64,000 bases of DNA from Plantibacter sp. VKM Ac-2880 (GCF_015351235.1 NZ_JADKSJ010000002.1:558001-622000), one strand, 5' to 3'. Shown: positions 8,760-18,437, counted from the first letter of the stretch. Program-made: numbers and translations. Notes: generated by a model from the letters alone, not told the origin.

Positions 8760-9646
8760 GCGCCATCGACCTGCGGCCCGAGCTGCCGCGTCACCCCTCG
8801 CGCCTCCTGCCGACCCTCGCCGCCGTCGCGGTCGCGATCGTCGTGGTCGCGGCCACCGCCGGCCTCCCCATCGACTGGAGCGACCTCGGCGCGGTCCCGG
8901 CGCAGCTGGTGCACTTCGGCGGGCTCATGTTCGAGAGCCCGAACTGGGAGAAACTGCCTCGCGCCCTCACCGAGATGTGGCGGTCGATCTCGATGGCCTG
9001 GATCGGCGCGATCCTCTGCGTCCTCATCTCGATCCCGCTCGGGATGCTGGCCGCCCGGTCCGTCGGTCCGGTCTGGCTGCGGCTCCCGCTGCGCGGGGTG
9101 TTCGCCGTCATCCGGGCCGTGCCCGAGGTCATCATCGCGCTCATCCTGCTCACCATCACGGGGCTCACCCCGTTCACCGGGGCGCTCGCGCTCGGCATCG
9201 CCGGCATCGGCACCCAGGGCAAGTGGGTGTACGAGACGATCGAGTCCGTGCAGGAGGGAGCATCGGAGGCTGTCCGCGCCGCGGGCGGTGGCACGGCCGA
9301 GGTCACCCGCTGGGCGCTCTGGCCCGCCGCCGCCCCTGCCCTGCTCTCGCTCGCGCTCTACCGTTTCGAGATCAACCTGCGCACCTCGGCGGTCCTCGGG
9401 CTCGTCGGAGCCGGCGGGATCGGCAGCATGCTGGCCAACTACACCAACTATCGGCAGTGGGATACAGTCGGGATGCTGCTGATCGTGGTGGTCGTGGCCA
9501 CCATGACGATGGACGCGATCTCGGGGGCGATCCGCCGCCGGATCACCCAGGGGCCGGGCGCCCGGCCCACGCGCACCACCCGCACCACCCGCACCACCCT
9601 TCCCGCCCGCACGACGAGGAGCCGCAATGTGGACAGGGTCGGCTGA
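8756..9646 (+). CDS. phnE: Phosphonate ABC transporter permease (second PhnE)
   Basis: 296-residue permease, paralogue of the one before it. EAA loop near SEAVRAAGGGTAEVTRWALW; membrane segments from about residue 20 to 262. The last 25 residues are a hydrophilic tail with repeated RTT units, encoded by tandem CGCACCACC copies, which looks like a lineage-specific extension. The end overlaps the start of the downstream regulator by 20 nt. Confidence 0.9.
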   Translation: MSAIDLRPELPRHPSRLLPTLAAVAVAIVVVAATAGLPIDWSDLGAVPAQLVHFGGLMFESPNWEKLPRALTEMWRSISMAWIGAILCVLISIPLGMLAARSVGPVWLRLPLRGVFAVIRAVPEVIIALILLTITGLTPFTGALALGIAGIGTQGKWVYETIESVQEGASEAVRAAGGGTAEVTRWALWPAAAPALLSLALYRFEINLRTSAVLGLVGAGGIGSMLANYTNYRQWDTVGMLLIVVVVATMTMDAISGAIRRRITQGPGARPTRTTRTTRTTLPARTTRSRNVDRVG

Positions 9647-10499
9647 CGCCCCACCGACGGCGCGCATCGCGATGCTCGCGCCGTCGCTGCAACCGAGCGA
9701 ACGACGCGTGGCCGAGACGGTCGCCGTCGACATCGAGGCGAGCATCGAACGCACCGCGCAGGAGGTCGCCGACCTCGCCGGGGTCGGGCGGGCGACCGTC
9801 ATCCGGACGGCGCAGTCACTCGGCTACGAGGGCTACCCGCAACTCCGGGTCGCCCTCACCCGCGAGGTCGCCCTCGGCACGCCGGCGGCGCGGAACGACG
9901 GCGACGACACCATGCTCGGCTCGTTGCGCGGAGCCATCGACCGGTTCGCCGGTCGGCTCGGGCAGACGACGTCGGCCATGACCGAGGAGACGCTCGAGCG
10001 CTTCGTCCAGGTGCTCGACGAGGCCCCGCGGCTGCTCATCGCCGCGAACGGCCTCTCCTCACCCCTCGGCTCGGACCTCGCCATGCGCCTCATGTCGGCG
10101 GGGCGCCCGGCCGAGTACCTGCCCGACACCATCGGCCAGCGGATCGCGGCGACCCACCTGGGGCCGGGTTCGGCGTGCCTCGTCCTCTCCGGCTCGGGGG
10201 CGAGTCGCGCGTCCGTCGAGGTGGCCGCCGCCGCCCGCGCCAGCGGTGCCACGGTGCTCGCGATCACCTCGTTCCCCCGATCCGCGGTCGCCGAGCTCGC
10301 CGAAGTGGCGCTCATCGTCGCCCCCATCGACGCCACCTTCCGGGACGAGCTCGTGCACACCTCGCGGGCCGCCATCATGCTCGTCACCGAGTCGGTCGTC
10401 GGCCTGCTCGTCGCCCGGCGCGGCGAGCGCGCGCAACGCGCCCAGTCGGCCACGCTCGCCGTCATCAGCGACTCGCTCTCGGACGACGCGTCGGGGTGA
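9627..10499 (+). CDS. MurR/RpiR-family regulator with SIS domain
   Basis: 290 residues. N-terminal RpiR-type helix-turn-helix (LQPSERRVAETVAVD, then TAQEVADLAGVGRATVIRTA, about residues 17-75), then a SIS sugar-phosphate-binding domain (LLIAANGLSSPLGSDLAMRL; CLVLSGSGASRASVEVAAAA; VLAITSF). RpiR proteins sense phosphorylated ligands, which fits a phosphonate or phosphate-ester operon. It starts inside phnE with a GAGGAG ribosome site, so it is the last gene of the operon and may control it. Confidence 0.87.
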   Translation: MWTGSADAPPTARIAMLAPSLQPSERRVAETVAVDIEASIERTAQEVADLAGVGRATVIRTAQSLGYEGYPQLRVALTREVALGTPAARNDGDDTMLGSLRGAIDRFAGRLGQTTSAMTEETLERFVQVLDEAPRLLIAANGLSSPLGSDLAMRLMSAGRPAEYLPDTIGQRIAATHLGPGSACLVLSGSGASRASVEVAAAARASGATVLAITSFPRSAVAELAEVALIVAPIDATFRDELVHTSRAAIMLVTESVVGLLVARRGERAQRAQSATLAVISDSLSDDASG

Positions 10500-10536
10500 T
10501 CCCGGGCCGGGGTCCCGATCGGCGAGAATGTTCCCC

Positions 10537-12039
10537 ATGCCCCAACACCGAGTGCGTCGTCAGCTCCTCACCGCCGCGATCGCCGTCGCCGCCCTCGTCC
10601 TCACCGGCTGCACCGGCCCCTCGGCAGCGCCGACCCCCGACGCCGACGCCACCCTCCGGGTCGGGCTCGTCCTCGAACCGTCCGATCTCGACATCCGCAC
10701 GACCTCCGGTGCCGCGCTCGAGCAGATCCTCATCGACAACGTCTACCAGGGGCTCGTCTCCCGCGCCGAGGACGACCGCATCGTCGACACGCTCGCGACG
10801 AGCCACGAGATCAGCGCCGACGGCCTCACCTACACCTTCGTCCTGCGCGACGGGGTCACCTTCCACGACGGGGCTCCGCTCACCGCCGCGGACGTCGTCG
10901 ACTCACTCACCCAGGTGCAGCAGGACGCCTCGTTCGTCGACCACCTCGCGCTGGAGCAGGTCGAGAGCATCACCGCGGTCGACGAGGGCACCGTCCGATT
11001 GCAGCTCGGCTCCCCCGACGCCAACCTGCTGTGGGCACTCACCGGCCGCGCGGGCCTCGTGTTGCAGCAGGGCGCCACGAACGACCGCTCCACGACCGCC
11101 GTCGGCACCGGGCCGTTCACGCTGCAGGCCTGGAAGCAAGGGGACAGCATCACCTTCGAGCGCAACGACGCGTACTGGGGCGACGCCCCGAAGCTGCGGG
11201 AGGTCGTCTTCAGCTACATCCCCGACGCCGCCTCAGCCGTGAACGCGACCCTCGCGGGCGAGCTCGACGCGCAGATCGGCCTCGACGCCAACCTGCGGGA
11301 CCAGGTCGCACGCGCCGAGGGCTTCACCGTCACCGAGGGCAAGACGACCGACAAGTACACCCTCGCCTTCAACAACCGGCGCGCGCCGCTCGACGACCCG
11401 CGCGTGCGTGAGGCGCTCCGCACGGCGATCGACCACGCCGCGATCGTCGAGGCCGTCGGTGGCGCCGCCGTCGAACAGTACGGTCCCATCCCCGAGCTCG
11501 ACCCCGGCTACGAGGACCTCACCGGGGTCGTCGACTACGACCCCGATCGGGCGAAGTCGCTCCTCGCCGAAGCCGGGCAGGACGACCTCGCCCTCACGCT
11601 CGTCATCCCGAACCACTACGGGACCGCGGCGTCCAAGGTGCTGGTCTCCCAGTTCGCGGCCGTCGGCGTCACCCTCACCGTCGACAGCGTCGAGTTCCCC
11701 ACCTGGTTGAACGACGTGTACACGAACCACGACTACGACCTCAGCTTCGTGAACCACGTCGAGGCCCGCGACTTCCAGAACTGGGCGAACCCGGATTACT
11801 ACTACGGCTACGACAATCCGCGGGTGCAGGCGCTGGCCGCCGAGGCGAGGACGGCGACCGACCCCGCGACGGCGGACGCGAAGCTGCGGGAGGCCGCCGC
11901 CCTGGTGTCGAACGACCACGCCGCCGACTGGCTCTACACCGCGATCACCCTCACCGTGGTGCGCGACGGGGTGACCGGCTTCCCCACGGACTTCGTGAGC
12001 GAGCACCTCGACCTGTCGGACGTCGCGGTCGCCGACTGA
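10537..12039 (+). CDS. Peptide/nickel-type ABC binding lipoprotein (SBP family 5)
   Basis: 500 residues, lipobox LVLTGC. Family 5 signatures: LATSHEISADGLTYTFVLRD, GVTFHDGAPLTAADVVDSL, FNNRRAPLDDPRVREALRTA, and the C-terminal DWLYTA. It would bind an oligopeptide or similar solute outside the membrane. No permease or ATPase of this class is encoded next to it, so it must use a system elsewhere or act as an accessory receptor. The ATG at 10537 is preferred; an in-frame ATG at 10528 is also possible because the ribosome site is weak. 37 nt after the RpiR gene. Confidence 0.85.
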   Translation: MPQHRVRRQLLTAAIAVAALVLTGCTGPSAAPTPDADATLRVGLVLEPSDLDIRTTSGAALEQILIDNVYQGLVSRAEDDRIVDTLATSHEISADGLTYTFVLRDGVTFHDGAPLTAADVVDSLTQVQQDASFVDHLALEQVESITAVDEGTVRLQLGSPDANLLWALTGRAGLVLQQGATNDRSTTAVGTGPFTLQAWKQGDSITFERNDAYWGDAPKLREVVFSYIPDAASAVNATLAGELDAQIGLDANLRDQVARAEGFTVTEGKTTDKYTLAFNNRRAPLDDPRVREALRTAIDHAAIVEAVGGAAVEQYGPIPELDPGYEDLTGVVDYDPDRAKSLLAEAGQDDLALTLVIPNHYGTAASKVLVSQFAAVGVTLTVDSVEFPTWLNDVYTNHDYDLSFVNHVEARDFQNWANPDYYYGYDNPRVQALAAEARTATDPATADAKLREAAALVSNDHAADWLYTAITLTVVRDGVTGFPTDFVSEHLDLSDVAVAD

Positions 12040-12081
12040 TCCAGGAGCCGCTCGTGCCGCTCGTCCTGCTGTCTGCTCGGA

Positions 12082-12687
12082 CTACCGGGGCGTGAGCGGG
12101 GTGATCGACCGGCTGGCCGGGACGGTCTCGCCGTTCTTGCTGCCGCCGATCACCTTGCCCTCGTCGCGGTTGTAGACGAGGTCGTACTCCGTGACCTCGT
12201 CGGAGAGCCAGGCGCCGATCCACCCCGTCTGGGTCTTCCCGGCGGGAACCGCCTGCAGCGGGGTGTAGCCGGCCGCGGACATCGCCGTCACGAGCTCCTT
12301 CGGGTTGCCGAGGCCGAGGGAGATGTAGTCGAGGTTGCCGTTGCGGCGCGTGATGGAGGCCACCGAGGGGTGGACGCTGCCGCCGTAGACGTCTCCCGCC
12401 TCGAGCTTCACCTTGATGAGCACCGGGTGGATACCCGCCGTAGAGCCTGCCGGAGCCGGGAAGTCGGTGACGATCGCCAGCGGGGTCACCTTCGTCCCGT
12501 CGATGTCGTCAGACAGGGTGGTCTCCACGACCGGGGTGCTCGGCGGTTCGGACACGGTCGGGGTGGCCGACGCCGTCGGTGAACCCGCTCCGGCACCACC
12601 CGGCGAGGACGCGCATCCGCCGAGGGCGAGTGCGGAGATCACGACGATGACGGGGAGGAACCGGGTTCGGGCGGTGTGCGAGCGCAT
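12082..12687 (-). CDS. Uncharacterised lipoprotein
   Basis: 201 residues; signal peptide with lipobox LALGGC at about residue 25, then a Ser/Thr/Pro-rich linker of about 30 residues and a compact domain (VTPLAIVTDFPAPAGSTAGI, VYGGSVHPSVASITRRNGN). Not recognised. Convergent with the peptide-binding-protein gene, 42 nt between ends with no clear hairpin. Confidence 0.7.
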   Translation of the reverse strand: MRSHTARTRFLPVIVVISALALGGCASSPGGAGAGSPTASATPTVSEPPSTPVVETTLSDDIDGTKVTPLAIVTDFPAPAGSTAGIHPVLIKVKLEAGDVYGGSVHPSVASITRRNGNLDYISLGLGNPKELVTAMSAAGYTPLQAVPAGKTQTGWIGAWLSDEVTEYDLVYNRDEGKVIGGSKNGETVPASRSITPLTPR

Positions 12688-12732
12688 CGACCCATCCTGT
12701 CATCCGATGGGCCAAGCCCACCAGCGCGGCCA

Positions 12733-13362
12733 CTACCCGCGCTGTCCACCCCGGGTCGCCGAGGACGCCAGGTCGTCCTTCGGGAGCACCGTGCCGTCGG
12801 CCAGTGCCCGCGCCCACGCGTCGGTCGTCGCGACCGCGGCGAAGTTCGAGTCGAGGATGGCCATGAGGGTGGTGTGGACCGTCTCGGCGGTCGCCGACCC
12901 GGCCGCGTTCTCGATCGCGATCGCGCCGGTCGCGTCGGACAGCACCTCGACGGCGATGCCGAGCTCCTCGGCCGCCGCTGCGGACGCGATGATGCAGTTG
13001 TTCGTCATGTAGCCGACCAGGGTCACCGTGTCCGCGCCCTGCTCGCGGAGCCAGGCCTCGAGGTCCGTCCCGGCGAAGACCGAACCGTACTGCTTCACGA
13101 CGGGCTTCCAGGACGGCTGCGCCCGACGCGCGACCTCGGGATGCAGCTCGAAGGCTGCGGTGTCCGGGTCGAACACGGGAGCGCCACGGCCGGCGGAGTG
13201 CTGGACGACGGCGACCGGGAGGCCGGCGTCCGTCGCAGCGTCGATGGCCGCGCCGATCCGTTCGACGGACTCATCGCGCGGCGGGTACTGGATCGCGAGT
13301 GGACCCGCGAAGTACTCCTGCTGGACGTCGACCAGGACCAGGGCGCGGCGGGTGGTGTTCAC
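12733..13362 (-). CDS. Isochorismatase-like cysteine hydrolase
   Basis: 209 residues from GTG 13362, preceded by GAGGAG. Catalytic triad of the family is present: Asp12 in VLVDVQ, Lys90 in VKQYGSVF, Cys123 in GYMTNNCI, with the cis-peptide region before the Cys. Members hydrolyse amides such as nicotinamide or N-carbamoyl compounds, or isochorismate; which one is not decided by sequence. Divergent from the GlxA-type regulator, with a 126-nt shared promoter region, an arrangement often seen for such pairs. Confidence 0.85.
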   Translation of the reverse strand: MNTTRRALVLVDVQQEYFAGPLAIQYPPRDESVERIGAAIDAATDAGLPVAVVQHSAGRGAPVFDPDTAAFELHPEVARRAQPSWKPVVKQYGSVFAGTDLEAWLREQGADTVTLVGYMTNNCIIASAAAAEELGIAVEVLSDATGAIAIENAAGSATAETVHTTLMAILDSNFAAVATTDAWARALADGTVLPKDDLASSATRGGQRG

Positions 13363-13488
13363 GGGGTGTCTCCTCTGTTCGGTGCTGGCGTCAGGACGAC
13401 GACCGGTCCATCGTCTCCCGGAGCCGACGGCCACACCATTGGCACGAATGCACAATACTGATGAGATCAGGCCAGATCGGAGCCGACC

Positions 13489-14436
13489 ATGCGCATCGCC
13501 ATCCACGCCTTCGACGACGTCACCATGTTCCACCTGTCCGTGCCGCAACTGGTGTTCGACGAGGTCCGCCATCAGGGCCTCGCCGACTGGGAGTCGTTCC
13601 TCCTCGCCGACCATGCGGGATCGATCCGCACCGCCGAGGGATACACGATCGCCGACGTCCGGGGGTTGGCGGCGATGACCGACGCCGACATCGTCGTCCT
13701 CCCGTCGTGGACGGAAGACGGGAGCGCGGTGTCGCCGGAGCTCCGGGCGGCCGTCCTCGACGCCCACGGACGCGGCGCCACGATCGTCGGGCTGTGCCTC
13801 GGAGCGATCGCCGTCGCCGACACCGGACTCCTCGACGGCCGGACGGCTGCGACCCACTGGCACGCCGCGGGGCACCTGGCGGAGCGGCACCCGGCGGTGA
13901 CCGTGGACGCGACCGCCCTCTACGTCGATCACGGCGACGTCCTCACCTCGGCCGGTACCGCCTCGGGTCTCGACGCCTGCCTGCACCTCGTCCGCACCCG
14001 GCTCGGTGCGGAAGCGGCGAACCGCGTCGCCCGGAGCCTCGTCGTCGCTCCGCACCGCGAGGGCGGCCAGGCGCAGTTCATCGAACGACCGGTGCCGCGG
14101 GCCGAGGCGCAGGATCCGATCGCGGTAGCGACGGCGTGGGCGTCGGCCCACCTCGACGAACCGCTCACCGTCGATCGCCTGGCCACTGAGGCACATCTCA
14201 GCCGGCGGTCCTTCGTGCGCGCCTTCCGGTCGGCGATCGGCACGACCCCGGCCGCGTGGGTCCGCGCGCGTCGCCTCGACGAGGCCAGACGGCTCTTGGA
14301 GACCACCGACCTCCCGGTCGACCAGGTCGCCGTGGCATGCGGATTCACCCCGGTCACGTTCCGCCAGAACTTCGTCGCCGCGTTCGACAGCACGCCGTCG
14401 CGGTATCGACGCCGGTTCGACGCGCGCCACCGATAG
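13489..14436 (+). CDS. GlxA-type AraC regulator (DJ-1/PfpI sensor domain)
   Basis: 315 residues. DJ-1/PfpI-like N-terminal domain (residues 1-185) with nucleophile-elbow Cys in GLCLGAIAVA; AraC helix-turn-helix C-terminal domain (about 205-312) with LTVDRLATEAHLSRRSFVRA and VAVACGFTPVTFRQNF. GlxA-type regulators sense small metabolites and usually control adjacent catabolic genes; here the divergent cysteine hydrolase is the obvious target. Confidence 0.87.
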   Translation: MRIAIHAFDDVTMFHLSVPQLVFDEVRHQGLADWESFLLADHAGSIRTAEGYTIADVRGLAAMTDADIVVLPSWTEDGSAVSPELRAAVLDAHGRGATIVGLCLGAIAVADTGLLDGRTAATHWHAAGHLAERHPAVTVDATALYVDHGDVLTSAGTASGLDACLHLVRTRLGAEAANRVARSLVVAPHREGGQAQFIERPVPRAEAQDPIAVATAWASAHLDEPLTVDRLATEAHLSRRSFVRAFRSAIGTTPAAWVRARRLDEARRLLETTDLPVDQVAVACGFTPVTFRQNFVAAFDSTPSRYRRRFDARHR

Positions 14437-14445
14437 TCTCGGCGC

Positions 14446-15561
14446 ATGGGGATCAGGGGCGAGGGAAGACGGTCGTTCGGCATCGGTGCGGGGATCGCGG
14501 TGGTGGTCGTGTTGACGGCCTCGTCGTGCGCCTCGACGGCGGCTCCGGGCGCGTCACCGACGTCCGAGGCTCCGAGCTCCTCGACATCGACCGAGCTCCT
14601 GGCGTGCGATGATTTCGCGACGCTCGACACCGTCGCCGCCGTCCTCGCCGCCGAACCGGCCGACGTCGTCGAAGCGGTCCAACCGTCCGACGCCGTGGAC
14701 CAGGCCGTCCTGACCGCTGCCGGTGGGCTCGCCTGCTCGTGGCGGGTGGGCACCGCTCAGCAGTCGATCGGCGACGGCGCCGGCGACTGGGCCTACCTCT
14801 CGATCGAGATCCTGCCGGACGCAGCCGACGACTGGGCCCCGCCCTACGCCGGCGACACCCCGTCGGAGGACACGAGGACGATCGCGGGCGTCGAAGCGAC
14901 CACCGCGTCGGGCGAGACCGGCTGGCGTGTGTCCGCGCCCGTCGGCGAGGCCTGGGTCGATCTGTCCATCACCGCCGCGGGACTCACCAGCACCGGGAGC
15001 CGCTTCGACGACGCGCCCGCCGGTGAAGTCCTCGACAACCTCGCCATCGCCGCCGAGTCGACCTTCACGACGGTGGAGCCTGCCTCGAAGGCCCAGCTCG
15101 CCTGGCCCACGCTGACACCGCGGGAGGGCGACGCCACCTGTGACGGCGGGCTTGACGAAGCCGGCATCGCGGCAGCGCTCCAGTACGGCGACACCCCCAC
15201 GACGTACACGGTCATCGATCCACGCACCCAGCCGATCGTCGATCTGGAGGATGCGGCGAGCGCACGCGTCGGTGCGTTCAGCTGCGAACTCTTCGCGGAG
15301 GGCTTCGGCTACACCGACATCCTCGTGGTCCGAGGCGGTGCCACGATCATCGACGGGCTGGCAGCGCAGCCCGACATCGCGGCGGCGCTCGAGCCCGTCG
15401 CCCTCGAGGGTGCGGTCGACGGTGAATCAGCCCTCGTCGCGCGTCGCAGCGACGGCCCGCGCTCCCCGCTCTCCTTCACCGTCGGTGACACGTTCTACAC
15501 GGTGAACTCCGGCGACGGTGCGCGGACGGTCGCGGAGGCGATCATCGCGCAGACGCGGTGA
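14446..15561 (+). CDS. Putative lipoprotein with duplicated domain
   Basis: 371 residues. Signal peptide with lipobox-like TASSC at about residue 28, then a Ser-rich linker. The mature part seems to hold two related halves, each starting at a Cys (CDDFATLDTVAAVLAAEPAD; CDGGLDEAGIAAALQYGDTP) and containing a second Cys about 45-50 residues on (GLACSW; AFSCEL), probably disulfide-bonded. No family recognised. Begins 9 nt after the AraC gene and may be cotranscribed. Confidence 0.7.
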   Translation: MGIRGEGRRSFGIGAGIAVVVVLTASSCASTAAPGASPTSEAPSSSTSTELLACDDFATLDTVAAVLAAEPADVVEAVQPSDAVDQAVLTAAGGLACSWRVGTAQQSIGDGAGDWAYLSIEILPDAADDWAPPYAGDTPSEDTRTIAGVEATTASGETGWRVSAPVGEAWVDLSITAAGLTSTGSRFDDAPAGEVLDNLAIAAESTFTTVEPASKAQLAWPTLTPREGDATCDGGLDEAGIAAALQYGDTPTTYTVIDPRTQPIVDLEDAASARVGAFSCELFAEGFGYTDILVVRGGATIIDGLAAQPDIAAALEPVALEGAVDGESALVARRSDGPRSPLSFTVGDTFYTVNSGDGARTVAEAIIAQTR

Positions 15562-15696
15562 CGGCACTCGTCGCCTGAGCGGCGCTCCCAGGTGTACGTG
15601 GTCCAGAGCGCCCCGACGGGATCGATCCCGACGCCGTGATCCGGCTGATCGCCGTGTAGATTTCGATCCACACCATCACCCCGGAAAGCAGGCGAC

Positions 15697-17331
15697 GTGC
15701 CACTCCTGGAACACGAGGCGACCCGACCGGGTCGGCTCCGGGTCTTCCTCCGCGCTCAGCTGCCGTTCACCGTCGCGACCGCCGTCGTCGCGGTCGCGAT
15801 CGTCCTCGCGCTCCCGCAGCACGCCACCTCGCCGCTGTTCCTCGGTGGCCTGTCGGTGGCGGCGCTCAGCACCCTGCTGTCCGTCCTCGTGCCCTGGGAA
15901 CGGTGGTCGAGCAACACCATGGCGTGGATCGCCCTGCTCGACCTCGTCGCCGTGGCGTTCCTCCGCACCGAGCTGGTCCACGTCGTGCCGGCGGTCAGCT
16001 TCCTCTGCGTCTTCCCGATCCTCTGGCTGGCCTACGGCTTCACCCAGCGGATGATGGTGGTCGCCGTCGCCGGTGCACTGCTCATCGCCGCGTTCCCCTT
16101 CATCGTCGAACGACGCGTCCCGACCACCCCGCTCGACTGGCTGAGCCTTCTCCTCCTGCCGTTCCTCACCATCGGGATCGCCATCGCGGTGAACATCGGC
16201 GCCCGGCAACTCCGGCGGACACAACGCGCCGTGCGTCAACACGCCACCGAGGTGGAGGAGTCGCTCGCCCGCGCACTCGACGCCGAGACGCTGGCGGACG
16301 CCATCCTCAACACCGTCGAGGCGGGCGTCGCCTTCTACACCCCTGACGGCCAGCTCAGACTGTCGAACCAGCGAGCGGCCGACATGGTCGCCGCCGTCGG
16401 CTTCCGGCTCGACACGCCCCCGTACGCGGGCACGCACGTCCTCGCCGCCGACCGCAAGACGACCATCCCCGCCGAGGAGCAGATCATCCCGCGAGCCCTT
16501 CGTGGCGAGGAGATCGCCGGACACATGGAGTGGTTGGGCCCGGTCGGCGAGCAACACGCGATCCTCGCGACCTCGAGCCGGGTGGTCCGTCCCGACGGCG
16601 AACTCCTCGGGACGGTCGTGGTCGCGCACGACGTCACCGAGCTCGCGAACGCCGTCAGCGTGCGCGAGGAGTTCCTCACCACCGTCTCGCACGAGCTGCG
16701 CACGCCGTTGACGTCCATCCACGGCTACCTCGAACTCGTCACCGACGACGCCGAGGTCGACGCTCCGCAGTTGCTGCCCGCGCTCGCCGTCATCCGGAGG
16801 AACGCCGAGGCACTGGAACGCCGGGTCCAGGAGTTGCTGACGGCCTCGGACACCACCGTCGTGCTGCAGCGGAGCGACGTCGACCTGGCCGTCGTCGCCG
16901 CGGAAGCCGTCGCCGCTGCGGAAGCCACGGCTCCGAACGCGACCATCACGCTGTCCGCCGACGGGCCGCTCGTCGCCGCCGTGGACGCCGTCCAGGTCCG
17001 CCGGGCGGTCGCCGAGCTCGTCGTCAACGCCGCGAAGTTCGCCCCCGACGGCCGCATCCAGGTGACGCTCACCAGGGCGGAGCAGTCGGTGCAGCTCCGC
17101 GTCGCCGACGACGGGGTGGGGATGACCGCGGACGAGCTCCGTCAGGCCTTCGACAAGTTCTACCGCACGCCGTACGCGAACGAGCGCGCCGTCCAGGGGG
17201 TCGGGCTCGGCCTGCACGCCGCTCGGGCCATCGCCGAAGCGCACGGCGGATCGCTCGTCCTCGCCAGCACGCCCGGTGTCGGCACCGAGGCGACGTTCAC
17301 GATTCCCGCCGCGGGCCCTGCGGCCCCATAA
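15697..17331 (+). CDS. Membrane sensor histidine kinase (orphan)
   Basis: 544 residues from GTG 15697. Five or six membrane segments in residues 20-175, a coiled linker, a PAS-like region (about 200-315, ILNTVEAGVAFYTPDGQLRL), HisKA with phospho-acceptor His332 in SHELRTPLTS, then HATPase with N box NAAKFAPDG, G1 DDGVGM, F box FDKFYRTPYA and G2 GVGLGLHAA. No response-regulator gene lies beside it, so the partner is elsewhere. Signal unknown. Confidence 0.9.
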   Translation: MPLLEHEATRPGRLRVFLRAQLPFTVATAVVAVAIVLALPQHATSPLFLGGLSVAALSTLLSVLVPWERWSSNTMAWIALLDLVAVAFLRTELVHVVPAVSFLCVFPILWLAYGFTQRMMVVAVAGALLIAAFPFIVERRVPTTPLDWLSLLLLPFLTIGIAIAVNIGARQLRRTQRAVRQHATEVEESLARALDAETLADAILNTVEAGVAFYTPDGQLRLSNQRAADMVAAVGFRLDTPPYAGTHVLAADRKTTIPAEEQIIPRALRGEEIAGHMEWLGPVGEQHAILATSSRVVRPDGELLGTVVVAHDVTELANAVSVREEFLTTVSHELRTPLTSIHGYLELVTDDAEVDAPQLLPALAVIRRNAEALERRVQELLTASDTTVVLQRSDVDLAVVAAEAVAAAEATAPNATITLSADGPLVAAVDAVQVRRAVAELVVNAAKFAPDGRIQVTLTRAEQSVQLRVADDGVGMTADELRQAFDKFYRTPYANERAVQGVGLGLHAARAIAEAHGGSLVLASTPGVGTEATFTIPAAGPAAP

Positions 17332-17417
17332 GCCGACCAGGCCCGCCGTCGCGGATGGGCCCGCGAATGGGACGGCCGGCGGATGCCGAGGGGCGGACGA
17401 GCGGCCTGCCACGACGA

Positions 17418-17451
17418 CCAGGGGCACCCCGCTCACGCGGGACACCCCTGG
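17418..17451. terminator. Bidirectional hairpin terminator
   Basis: CCAGGGG (17418-17424) pairs with CCCCTGG (17445-17451) and an inner CCCGC/GCGGG pairs around a TCAC loop. It lies between the convergent 3' ends of the histidine kinase and the alpha/beta hydrolase. Confidence 0.7.
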
Positions 17452-17467
17452 CAAACACTCGCCTCGA

Positions 17468-18304
17468 TTACGCCTTGATGAACGCGAGGAGGTCCGGGTT
17501 GATCACGTCGGCATGCGTCGTGAGCATGCCGTGCGGGAAGCCCTCGTAGATCTTCAGGGTGGAGTCGCTCAGCAGCTCGTGCTGCTTGAGCGCCGCGTCC
17601 TTGTAGGGCACGACCTGGTCGTCGTCACCCTGCATGACGAGCACCGGCACCGTGATGGCCTTGAGGTCCTCGGTCTGGTCCGTCTCCGAGAACGCCTTGA
17701 TGCCCTCGTAGTGCGCGATCGCACTGCCGGTCATCCCCTGGCGCCACCAGTTGGCGACGACGGGCTCCGACAGCTCCACACCCTCCCGGTTGAAGCCGTA
17801 GAACGGGCCGGAGGCGACGGCCTGGAAGAACTCGGCACGGTTCGCAGCCAGGGCGCTGCGGAACCCGTCGAAGACCGAGATCGGCGTGCCCTCGGGGTTC
17901 GCGTCGGTCTGGACCATCAGCGGGGGCACCGAGGAGACGAGGACCGCCTTCGCGACCCGGCCCTGCGGCTGCCCGTACTTTGCGACGTACCGGGCGACCT
18001 GTCCGCCGCCGGTCGAGTGGCCGATGTGGATCGCGTCGTGCAGGTCGAGGTGCTCGACGACGGCCGAGACGTCGCTGGCGTAGTGGTCCATGTCGTGCCC
18101 GGTGCCGATCTGCGAGGAGCGCCCGTGCCCGCGACGGTCGCTCGCGATCACCCGGTAGCCCTCGGCCAGGAAGAACAGCATCTGCGCGTCCCAGTCGTCG
18201 GACGACAGGGGCCAGCCGTGGTGGAACACGATCGGCTGGGCGTCGGTGGAGCCCCAGTCCTTGTAGTAGATTTCTGCGCCATCGTCCGTGGTCACAAACG
18301 GCAT
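17468..18304 (-). CDS. Alpha/beta hydrolase, cofactor-free haloperoxidase type
   Basis: 278 residues; start at 18304 with a GGAGG site. Sequence follows the non-haem chloroperoxidase/esterase group: oxyanion region FHHGWPLSSDDW, nucleophile Ser97 in GHSTGG, acid Asp in QGDDDQVVP and His in GFPHGM. These enzymes hydrolyse esters and can perform perhydrolysis; the natural substrate is not known. Cytoplasmic, no signal peptide. Divergent from the LacI gene across a 250-nt gap that carries a perfect palindrome. Confidence 0.88.
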   Translation of the reverse strand: MPFVTTDDGAEIYYKDWGSTDAQPIVFHHGWPLSSDDWDAQMLFFLAEGYRVIASDRRGHGRSSQIGTGHDMDHYASDVSAVVEHLDLHDAIHIGHSTGGGQVARYVAKYGQPQGRVAKAVLVSSVPPLMVQTDANPEGTPISVFDGFRSALAANRAEFFQAVASGPFYGFNREGVELSEPVVANWWRQGMTGSAIAHYEGIKAFSETDQTEDLKAITVPVLVMQGDDDQVVPYKDAALKQHELLSDSTLKIYEGFPHGMLTTHADVINPDLLAFIKA

Positions 18305-18437
18305 GATCAACCTCCGCGTTCGAGTCGGCCCCGAACCGCTCGGAGCCAGTGGGTGAGTGGTGTCCCCGCTCCCCGGTGGATGAGCAGGCGCTTCACGATA
18401 TCCAGCTGGATCGGGGCGCGCCCGGGCCTGCAGGGAT

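Noticed and set aside
15676-17454. 592-codon minus-strand frame opposite the histidine kinase
   Set aside because: Composition is that of an antisense shadow; the plus strand has all kinase motifs in order.
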